DNA of 5,052 nt from Clostridia bacterium (GTDB lineage Bacteria; Bacillota; Clostridia; Oscillospirales; CAG-272). The translations under genes and the position numbers were made by a program. Of the stretch, positions 1 through 5,052 are shown one piece after another. The stretch lies in assembly GCA_017556845.1 (NCBI GenBank), contig JAFYMA010000103.1, positions 1 to 5,052 of the forward strand, read 5' to 3'. A model generated the notes under the pieces. That model did no database searches. It saw only the letters and a program-made list of their open reading frames with translations, and was not told the origin of the DNA. The first letter of the stretch is position 1. Each line of letters opens with the position of its first letter.

Positions 1-62
1 TCCTTCCATTGATCGGCAAGAACGCCGCCTGCCGCCCCCTGTATAGCTTTAATAAGTCCCAT
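1..62 (-). CDS. N-terminus of a probable SPFH/band-7 domain protein (partial, runs off left edge)
   Basis: Only the first 20 codons lie in the window, reading MGLIKAIQGAAGGVLADQWK and continuing off the edge. This opening (short amphipathic start, Gly/Ala-rich turn, then LADQWK) resembles, from memory, the start of the 'virion core protein'-like SPFH family (Bacillus YdjI type), soluble or membrane-associated scaffold proteins of unsettled function. The SPFH domain itself is not in view, so the family call rests on this N-terminal resemblance alone. The ATG at 62-60 is preceded by a strong ribosome site, GAAAGGA (77-71), with 8 bases of spacing, so the start is well supported. The gene follows the small membrane protein gene by 26 bp on the same strand with no terminator between, so the two are probably co-transcribed from the promoter at 414-442. 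Confidence 0.6.
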   Translation of the reverse strand, partial: MGLIKAIQGAAGGVLADQWK

Positions 63-88
63 AACATATTTCCTTTCTGTGTAAAAAA

Positions 89-379
89 TTATTCTTGTTT
101 ATCGTTGTCCGTATAAGCTCCCTTTGCCGAATAAGGATTTTTGTTTTTCCGATAAGGAGTAGGCTCGTTTCCGAATCTGACTGCCGTACGGATAAATCCC
201 ATCCAGACAGCTATTGACAGTATCCAGCACGCAAGTGCTATCCAGAACCAGAATATCGGAATATCAAAAACGTAATGAGCGATCAGCAGAATCCACGCAG
301 GAACGCTTTTTTCAAAGTTCAGTATCAAATTGATAAGAAGACATAAAATGAAATTTCCGTTCCGCTTAGTTCCTCTCAT
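89..379 (-). CDS. small membrane protein of unknown function (96 aa)
   Basis: I do not recognise a named family. From the ATG at 379 the protein is 96 aa. Residues 9-21 are hydrophobic, 22-26 carry a short charged break (FEKS), 27-39 are hydrophobic again, and 41-63 form a clear Trp/Ile-rich membrane segment (PIFWFWIALACWILSI...). The last third is polar and basic-to-mixed with an NKNPYS motif, then an acidic end (DNDKQE). One or two membrane spans with a soluble C-terminal tail are likely. The frame can be extended to a GTG at 388-386, but that start would overlap the ribosome site GAAGGG (393-388), which sits 8 bases before the ATG at 379, so the ATG is preferred. It lies 26 bp upstream of the SPFH-like gene in the same unit, which suggests, without proving, that it may anchor or modulate that protein. 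Confidence 0.72.
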   Translation of the reverse strand: MRGTKRNGNFILCLLINLILNFEKSVPAWILLIAHYVFDIPIFWFWIALACWILSIAVWMGFIRTAVRFGNEPTPYRKNKNPYSAKGAYTDNDKQE

Positions 380-387
380 ACATCTCA

Positions 388-393
388 CCCTTC
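388..393 (-). promoter_or_regulatory. ribosome binding site that decides the start of the small membrane protein
   Basis: GAAGGG on the minus strand, 8 bases before the ATG at 379. It overlaps the competing upstream GTG codon (388-386), which therefore lacks a usable Shine-Dalgarno and is unlikely to be the start. Confidence 0.6.
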
Positions 394-413
394 ATCGCAC
401 AAAGTACGACTCT

Positions 414-442
414 ATTATACAATGTTATATTTTATTTGTCAA
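414..442 (-). promoter_or_regulatory. consensus sigma-A promoter for the small membrane protein/SPFH-like unit
   Basis: On the minus strand a perfect -35 TTGACA (442-437) is followed after exactly 17 bases by a perfect -10 TATAAT (419-414). Transcription should start near 407, giving a leader of about 28 bases before the ATG at 379. The spacer and upstream DNA are strongly AT-rich. No operator-like palindrome overlaps the core, so the unit may be expressed constitutively at high level (inference). Confidence 0.88.
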
Positions 443-487
443 TACTCTTCCTTTAATTGACAAGGTTTTCAAAAACTCGTGCTATAT

Positions 488-518
488 AATTCAAAAAACC
501 GCTTTTTAGTTTTAAATT
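488..518 (-). terminator. weak AT-rich hairpin, possible terminator after the lipoprotein gene
   Basis: Five bases past the lipoprotein stop codon, the minus strand can fold AATTTAAAA (518-510) against TTTTGAATT (496-488), 8 Watson-Crick pairs plus one G-T wobble. An alternative smaller fold pairs AAAAA with TTTTT around GCGG. The 3' arm is U-rich, but there is almost no GC in the stem and no separate U-tract follows, so this is at best a weak intrinsic terminator. It is the only candidate between the lipoprotein gene and the next promoter on the same strand. Confidence 0.3.
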
Positions 519-522
519 AATA

Positions 523-2625
523 TCAATGAGCGAAATTAAGCTCATTTACCGTCTTTTCCGTTCCCTGATCGCCGGTGTATACAGCAAGCACGCATCCTGC
601 GTAGAAATTCTTTCCGTTCCAGTTACAAGGAGATATCTCCAGCTTAACAGTCTGTCCGTCGTATTTGCCGAGCCATTCGTACTGTGCGGCGCCCGAGCAA
701 TACAGCGTTACGCTTTTATCGCCGTCGGTAAGCTTGATATTCGTATAATACTGACTTTTTTCGATCTTTACAGATGCACTCATAACATAAACGTCAGTCG
801 AGTGATCCTCCTGTACGTTAAGTGCGTAAAAATCGGCAAGCGTCAGCTCCTTGAATGATTTTGTCGAATACTCGTGTGCTCCGTAATAATTGGCAACTAT
901 TTCGCAATTCGAAATGTTAGTCTGACCGAATGATGCAGATCCGTCTTTATGCTTTACACTCTTCGTGCCCTTGAGTATTATTTCATTGCCTATTGAGATT
1001 TCATCAAATACGGAGCTGTCAACCAAAACGGCGACGACACCGCTGTCATCTATAAGATAAAAGCCCGACTGATTTACAAGCGACGGACCGACGATACCCT
1101 TTACGGTTACGCTTGTACCGTTAGCCTGCGACGTTGCTTCCTTTACGGTCATATATTCCACACTTTCGTTGCTCTTTACCGTAATTGAAAGCTTCTTTTC
1201 GTACGATGCGCCGTTATACTCGCACGCAACGGTTATTTCAGCCGTTCCGTTCTTCAGGCAGCGCATTACGGTTTTGTCTGCAGCAGTATCGAATTTCACG
1301 ATGCTTTCATCGTTTGAGGAATACGTTATGCGTGCATTTTCAAATCCGAGAAGCTCGGAGGAAACGAGCGTTACAAGCTCAAGCTGCGGATCTCCGGAAT
1401 ACTCGGTAAGGAATTGATCCACGCCGTAATATTCGACAACGTGCATAGGTACGTTTTTGCTGTCAAAGGAAAATCCGTTATCTTCTACGTATATCGGAAT
1501 AAACCTATAAATGCATCCGGACGATGTGGACTTTGCGTTTATGACAGAAAGATATACTGTGCATATCTTACCGTCGAATTCATCAAGATATGCAAAATCA
1601 GAACCGTTGCACTGTGTATAAGTGTATGTTCCCGTATTTCCGTCAAGATCGTAAAAATAGTAGTTGTTAAACCCTGTACCCTCTGATTTTTTAACAAGAG
1701 CGTTTACCTTGAATACACTTGTCGTTATATCCTCGGTAACAGGCGTGTCAAGCATCTTCTTAACGGTGCTTTCGGGTATAAGGCTCTTGTCAAAGCCCTC
1801 ATCTGAGCTTACGGGATCTGATACGAGTATTGCATTTTCAAGCTGATTACAGCCCTTGTATCCGTACTTTGCGGCACTTGTCTGCTCTGATTCGAGTATC
1901 CAATACGTTTTCTCAGCACATATCGTTATCTTATCACCGATCTTTACTCTCTGTGCAAGATCGGAATCGTAAACGTATATTGACTGTGTTTCATCTATCA
2001 GATACACACCGCTCGGCACCATACCAAAGGCGTACGTTATCTTTGCAACGAAACCGTCAACCTTGACACACGCACCCTTTTCTGCCTCTCTTGCCTGCTG
2101 TACGGTCATATCGGTATATTTTGACTCATCGTAAACAGGAGCTTTTCTTTCAAATTCTATCAGATATGCGTTTTTGACCTCTTTCGTGCCCTTGAAATTC
2201 TGGAGCACGCACCACAAAAGCACCTCATCGCCCGCATAAGGAACGTCGGTCATTTCACTGTAATTCTTTGAGCCGTCCGCACTGTAGGTACCGTAAACGC
2301 TTATCGTGCCTGTGCCGTCCGAAACGGTCATAGTACCGTATTGCGCGTTATCTATACTTATTACATTTGCTCTGATATAATACCTTTCGCTTGTAATATT
2401 TCCTTCGTCACCGCAAAGCTGTAATGCCTCGGCAACCGTAATAACATTATATTGCTCACCGTTTGATGCATCATCCGTTGAAGCATCCGTCTGAAGATCG
2501 GTTGCAGCGTCCGTATCGGCAGTTGAAGCATCGAAGGAAGCGTCTTCCTTGCCGTTGCAGGCGGTAAAGGAGGAAATGGCGGTAATGCACGCCAGCATTA
2601 ATGGTAAAATGCGTATTTTTTTCAT
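523..2625 (-). CDS. surface lipoprotein with five OB-fold-like modules and one Big2-like Ig domain (700 aa)
   Basis: Residues 1-23 form a lipoprotein signal peptide: MKK, a hydrophobic core, and lipobox F-T-A-C with Cys23 as the predicted lipidated residue. Residues 27-58 are a low-complexity Asp/Ala/Ser/Thr linker with repeated DAST units. OB-fold-like modules follow at about 61-157, 171-267 and 289-381, then a Big2-like Ig domain at about 411-484 (ITYSSNDESIVKF ... CLKNGTAEITV ... LSITV), then two more OB-like modules at about 490-577 and 592-684. Each OB module opens with a short T-[VL] strand (ITVAEAL, DMTVQQA, STVKKML, YMTVKEA, ELTLADF). Such OB/Ig modules are common in clostridial surface proteins, often joined to nuclease or other catalytic domains; none is present here, so a binding or scaffold role outside the membrane is inferred and the ligand is unknown. 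The ATG at 2625 has GGAG (2639-2636) 10 bases upstream, and the gene begins 15 bp after the antiporter stop, so it is probably in that operon. Confidence 0.85.
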   Translation of the reverse strand: MKKIRILPLMLACITAISSFTACNGKEDASFDASTADTDAATDLQTDASTDDASNGEQYNVITVAEALQLCGDEGNITSERYYIRANVISIDNAQYGTMTVSDGTGTISVYGTYSADGSKNYSEMTDVPYAGDEVLLWCVLQNFKGTKEVKNAYLIEFERKAPVYDESKYTDMTVQQAREAEKGACVKVDGFVAKITYAFGMVPSGVYLIDETQSIYVYDSDLAQRVKIGDKITICAEKTYWILESEQTSAAKYGYKGCNQLENAILVSDPVSSDEGFDKSLIPESTVKKMLDTPVTEDITTSVFKVNALVKKSEGTGFNNYYFYDLDGNTGTYTYTQCNGSDFAYLDEFDGKICTVYLSVINAKSTSSGCIYRFIPIYVEDNGFSFDSKNVPMHVVEYYGVDQFLTEYSGDPQLELVTLVSSELLGFENARITYSSNDESIVKFDTAADKTVMRCLKNGTAEITVACEYNGASYEKKLSITVKSNESVEYMTVKEATSQANGTSVTVKGIVGPSLVNQSGFYLIDDSGVVAVLVDSSVFDEISIGNEIILKGTKSVKHKDGSASFGQTNISNCEIVANYYGAHEYSTKSFKELTLADFYALNVQEDHSTDVYVMSASVKIEKSQYYTNIKLTDGDKSVTLYCSGAAQYEWLGKYDGQTVKLEISPCNWNGKNFYAGCVLAVYTGDQGTEKTVNELNFAH
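574..2115 (-). repeat. protein-level duplication of a two-OB-module unit inside the lipoprotein
   Basis: Aligned by eye, residues 171-267 resemble 490-577, sharing MTV..A, a G..V.V.G.V run, SG.YLID, and an IG..I strand. Residues 289-381 resemble 592-684, sharing V[FY]...A.VK, a D.DG turn, a [FY]..L..[FY]DG strand and a late GC.hR/hA strand. The unit OB-OB therefore occurs at about 1483-2115 and again at 574-1158, separated by the Ig-like domain at 1174-1395. The copies are diverged and no long DNA identity is seen, so the duplication is old. Confidence 0.55.
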
Positions 2626-2640
2626 TTTTCACACACTCCG

Positions 2641-3960
2641 TTATTGTTTATTTTTATTTCGTTCGGGTACAAAGAATATAAAGATAAGCGAGCTTAACAG
2701 CAGCATATACGGATAAAAGAGGTTAGGAATAATATCGAATGCACTTATACTGTAACCCATCGTGCTTGCCGCTGAAAGTGCAACGAGCATCTGCGCACCG
2801 TACGGTATGATACCTTGAAATATACACGAAAAGGTATCAAGCACGGAAGCTGTCTTTTTATTGCTTATTCCGTAGTTTTCAGCCATTTGTGAAGCGATCG
2901 GGTTTGCCATTACGATAGCTACGGTATTATTCGCAGTAGCTATATCCATGGCTCCGACAAGCAGACCTATGCCTAACTGGCCTGCTTTTTTTCCCTTGAA
3001 AACACGCTGTATTGCAAAAAGCAAAGCATCAAATCCGCCGGCGTGGCGAATGAGAGCGCATATAGCGGAAACGAGTATAGCTACCATGGCAGTTTCAAAC
3101 ATTCCCGAAGCACCGCTTCCCATTCCCGTCATCAGCTCGTAAAACGTAAGCGTACCGCCCGCAAGCATTATTATACTGCCCGTAACGATACCGACGAGCA
3201 GCGTGATAAACACGTTTATTCCGGCAATACCGCCTATAAGAACGAGAACGTACGGTATTATCTGCACAAGATCGTACTGCTTATCTATCGTTCCGACCGT
3301 TTCACAGTTTGCGGACAATGCAAATATGATTCCGAGCGTTACAAGCGCCGCAGGGCAAACCACGGCAAAATTCGTGTAGAATTTATCCTTCATGTTACAC
3401 CCTTGTCCGTTGCACGCGGCAATAGTCGTATCGGAGATGAATGATATATTATCGCCGAACATTGCTCCGCCGATAACAGAACCGATACAAAGCGGAAGCG
3501 AAAAGCCCGACGAAGAGGAAACGGCTATTGCAATAGGAACGATCAAGGTGATAGTTCCCACAGATGTTCCCATTGCCGTAGAAATAAAGCAGCTTACCAC
3601 GAATAAAACACAAACGGAAAACCTGACGGGTATCACCGAAAGCATAAAATAAGCGACGCTTTCCGCACTGCTTCTGCCGACGACACCGACGAATATTCCC
3701 GCCAGAAGAAATATCAGGATCATCGTTATGATGTTTTTGTCGCCTACGCCCTGCCCCATGATCTTCAGCTTTTCATCAAAGCTTACGCCTCTGTTCTGCA
3801 AGCAGGCAACCAGGAGCGATACGAGAAATATTACAACTATCGGAACGTTGTAAAATCCCATTGAAATGTCAAGCACGTATTCAAAAGCTATACCGAAGCT
3901 CAAATACAGTATGACAAATACACCGATGGGCAATAGCGCCCAAGCATTTCTGTTTTTCAT
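2641..3960 (-). CDS. NhaC-family Na+/H+ antiporter-type transporter (439 aa)
   Basis: A polytopic inner-membrane protein with about 11-13 hydrophobic segments. The diagnostic features are GTSVGT (131-136), the conserved GAMFGDNISFISDTT stretch (165-179) followed by a QG..MKDKF segment (186-194), ATANNT (341-346) and GIIPYGAQ (383-390), all typical of the NhaC/ion-transporter superfamily; 439 aa is a usual length. Members exchange Na+ and H+, and some relatives carry organic acids or amino acids instead, so the substrate cannot be fixed from sequence. The frame extends 26 codons upstream to 4038, but that extension is Cys-rich, not membrane-like, and runs across the promoter. The ATG at 3960 gives the normal MKNRNAWALLPIGVF opening and is chosen, although its ribosome site is weak (AAGG, 11 bases away). 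It is the first gene of a unit with the lipoprotein 15 bp downstream. Confidence 0.85.
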   Translation of the reverse strand: MKNRNAWALLPIGVFVILYLSFGIAFEYVLDISMGFYNVPIVVIFLVSLLVACLQNRGVSFDEKLKIMGQGVGDKNIITMILIFLLAGIFVGVVGRSSAESVAYFMLSVIPVRFSVCVLFVVSCFISTAMGTSVGTITLIVPIAIAVSSSSGFSLPLCIGSVIGGAMFGDNISFISDTTIAACNGQGCNMKDKFYTNFAVVCPAALVTLGIIFALSANCETVGTIDKQYDLVQIIPYVLVLIGGIAGINVFITLLVGIVTGSIIMLAGGTLTFYELMTGMGSGASGMFETAMVAILVSAICALIRHAGGFDALLFAIQRVFKGKKAGQLGIGLLVGAMDIATANNTVAIVMANPIASQMAENYGISNKKTASVLDTFSCIFQGIIPYGAQMLVALSAASTMGYSISAFDIIPNLFYPYMLLLSSLIFIFFVPERNKNKQ

Positions 3961-3996
3961 TTTTAAACCAACCTTACAAAGATATATATCCTTGAT

Positions 3997-4025
3997 ATTA
4001 TAACATAAACAACAACGGTTTGCAA
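3997..4025 (-). promoter_or_regulatory. probable sigma-A promoter for the antiporter-lipoprotein operon
   Basis: On the minus strand a perfect -10 TATAAT (4002-3997) lies 17 bases from TTGCAA (4025-4020), which matches 4 of 6 bases of the -35 consensus. Transcription should start near 3990, leaving a leader of about 30 bases before the ATG at 3960. This placement also argues against the longer reading frame starting at 4038, which would begin upstream of the promoter. Confidence 0.7.
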
Positions 4026-4169
4026 CACCATTCGACAAATAAATCGTTCGAAAGATAAAACAAGCTCAATATGCTTATCAATAATAACTTTTATATCTAT
4101 AAAAAAATATTTTATGTATACTTTAGTGACGAAAATATAATTTTATATGAAGAAAAGAGTAAAATACTG
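4026..4169. other. AT-rich spacer between divergent promoters
   Basis: The 144 bases between the two -35 boxes contain no convincing gene, RNA or terminator. Visible structure is limited to AT-rich runs, a TTCGA ... TTCGAA pair (4031-4052) and a 7-base inverted repeat ATATTTT/AAAATAT (4107-4113 and 4132-4138, 18 bases apart). Either could be a regulator site, but both are within what chance allows in such AT-rich DNA. Confidence 0.5.
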
Positions 4170-4198
4170 TTGACAAAGCGCAACTTATCGTATATAAT
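4170..4198 (+). promoter_or_regulatory. consensus sigma-A promoter for the VWA gene
   Basis: A perfect -35 TTGACA (4170-4175) and a perfect -10 TATAAT (4193-4198) are separated by exactly 17 bases. Transcription should start near 4205, about 25 bases before the ATG at 4230. The promoter is divergent from that of the antiporter operon. Confidence 0.88.
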
Positions 4199-4229
4199 AG
4201 TGAATATTATATATATAAGGAGAAAATGG

Positions 4230-5052
4230 ATGAAAATTTCTGCAAGACGCTTTATTACTCTTTTCACAGTCGTATGCCTGCTCTTTTCTTTCGTGTCACT
4301 GCCCGTGTCGGCTGCAGATCCTTCGGATGCCAGATTCACCAAAAAGATAGTTTCCGTTCTGTTTGACAATTCGGGGTCTATGGAGATCAATAACCGCGAT
4401 AAATACGCACTGTACTCCATACAGACTCTTATGTCACTGTTAAACAGCGAGGACTCCCTTTCAATAGTTCCGATGAACGGATACAGTCCTATTGAGATCG
4501 ACCTTTCATCAAGCGACAGAAACGCTCAGGTGGAAAAGGCGCTCAACGAGACGTTTTTGAAAAACGATCCTGACGGCGGAACACCGCACTCGTCTATTGG
4601 CAGAGCAACAAACGAGCTCGTTGCAAAAGGTCTTAAAAGTAAAAACGAGCTTATGAACGAGGATAGCGGAAACGAATATTGGCTCGTTATCCTTACAGAC
4701 GGAATTTTCGGCGGTATTCCCGAAGGTGACGCCGTTGCGACGGCACAATGTATCGAAGGATACATTGCAGAATATCCTTCCCTCAACACCATATATCTCG
4801 GATTTGTCGATGCGGTCGATCTAACAGGCTCAAGCCTTTGTGACTCTTACAAGTTCACACCGCACATTGCAAAGGATACCAATTCCATAATCAACGTTAT
4901 GAGAGATATAGCAAATCTCTTGTCCGGCAGATTCACAATGCCTGACAGTGTGTATTCCGTAAACGGAAACACCGTTACGGTCGACCTTAACAAATACGAA
5001 TATTCACTGAAAAGTATATCCGTTATTGCACAGAACTGCGGGGCTACTATCA
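4230..5052 (+). CDS. secreted von Willebrand factor A domain protein (partial, runs off right edge)
   Basis: 274 codons are in view and no stop is reached, so the C-terminus is missing because of the window edge, not a mutation. Residues 1-28 form a Sec signal peptide (MKISARRF, hydrophobic core, cleavage near V-S-A-A). A VWA domain spans about 38-238 with a complete metal-ion-dependent adhesion site: D46-x-S48-x-S50 in FDNSGSM, T118 in GGTP and D157 in LTDG. This implies a divalent-metal-dependent binding role at the cell surface. From about 245 a beta-rich segment begins (YSVNGNTVTVDL ... SISVIAQNCGATI), suggesting a following Ig-like domain; clostridial relatives are often much longer and end in a membrane anchor (from memory, not visible here). 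AAGGAG (4217-4222) lies 7 bases before the ATG at 4230. An overlapping ATG at 4226 opens a different frame that soon stops. The partner or ligand is unknown. Confidence 0.85.
   Translation, partial: MKISARRFITLFTVVCLLFSFVSLPVSAADPSDARFTKKIVSVLFDNSGSMEINNRDKYALYSIQTLMSLLNSEDSLSIVPMNGYSPIEIDLSSSDRNAQVEKALNETFLKNDPDGGTPHSSIGRATNELVAKGLKSKNELMNEDSGNEYWLVILTDGIFGGIPEGDAVATAQCIEGYIAEYPSLNTIYLGFVDAVDLTGSSLCDSYKFTPHIAKDTNSIINVMRDIANLLSGRFTMPDSVYSVNGNTVTVDLNKYEYSLKSISVIAQNCGATI

Noticed and set aside
457..490. Plus-strand TTGACA and TATAAT pair that could drive an antisense RNA into the lipoprotein gene
   Set aside because: The boxes are 22 bases apart (20 for the overlapping TATATA), too far for a good sigma-A promoter, and such matches are expected in AT-rich DNA.
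526..2066. Plus-strand open frames of 60-110 codons within the lipoprotein gene
   Set aside because: They are antisense shadows of a long, domain-rich coding sequence. The first (from 526) has no Shine-Dalgarno.
2948..3652. Plus-strand open frames of 64-133 codons within the transporter gene
   Set aside because: They are antisense shadows of a well-conserved membrane protein, low in hydrophobic order and without recognisable motifs.
3961..4038. 26-codon N-terminal extension of the transporter frame
   Set aside because: It is Cys-rich and polar, spans the -10 and -35 boxes of the predicted promoter, and precedes an ATG that gives the normal family N-terminus.
4107..4138. Inverted repeat ATATTTT/AAAATAT as an operator
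   Set aside because: It is only 7 AT-only bases per arm with an 18-base gap, well within chance for this AT-rich spacer.
4226..4228. Alternative ATG start for the VWA gene, four bases upstream
   Set aside because: It is in a different frame that meets a stop codon after roughly 50 codons and encodes no signal peptide or VWA motif.
4112..4792. Minus-strand open frames of 79-102 codons opposite the VWA gene
   Set aside because: They lie antisense to a gene with a signal peptide, full MIDAS motif, ribosome site and consensus promoter, and show no recognisable domain or ribosome site of their own.

Overview
The window looks like chromosomal DNA from a low-to-medium GC Gram-positive bacterium, most likely a gut Clostridia member of the Ruminococcus/Oscillospiraceae kind. 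This is inferred from AGGAG-like ribosome sites, near-perfect sigma-A promoters, a lipobox lipoprotein with OB-fold and Ig-like modules, and a secreted VWA protein of a clostridial style. No RNA gene, mobile element, CRISPR array or phage gene is visible.

Layout, left to right. (1) Bases 1-442 hold a minus-strand transcription unit. It has a consensus promoter (414-442), a 96-aa small membrane protein (89-379) and, 26 bp further on, the first 20 codons of a gene that runs off the left edge and resembles the SPFH/band-7 ('virion core'-like, YdjI-type) family. (2) Bases 523-3960 hold a second minus-strand unit: a 439-aa NhaC-type Na+/H+ antiporter-family membrane protein, then, 15 bp downstream, a 700-aa surface lipoprotein built of five OB-fold-like modules and one Big2-like Ig module. 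A promoter lies at 3997-4025. (3) Bases 4026-4169 are an AT-rich spacer between divergent promoters. (4) From 4170 a perfect TTGACA-17-TATAAT promoter drives a plus-strand gene starting at 4230. It encodes a secreted von Willebrand factor A protein with a complete MIDAS metal site and is cut by the right edge after 274 codons.

The common theme is the cell envelope: a membrane transporter co-transcribed with a large lipoprotein, a divergent secreted VWA protein, and a small membrane protein paired with an SPFH-like protein. No shared pathway can be proven from sequence alone. The most distinctive observation is the architecture of the lipoprotein, which looks like a two-OB-domain unit duplicated on either side of an Ig-like domain, with no catalytic domain attached. 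I see no clear evidence of a wholly new system; the lipoprotein-transporter pair and the truncated VWA gene are the items most worth following.
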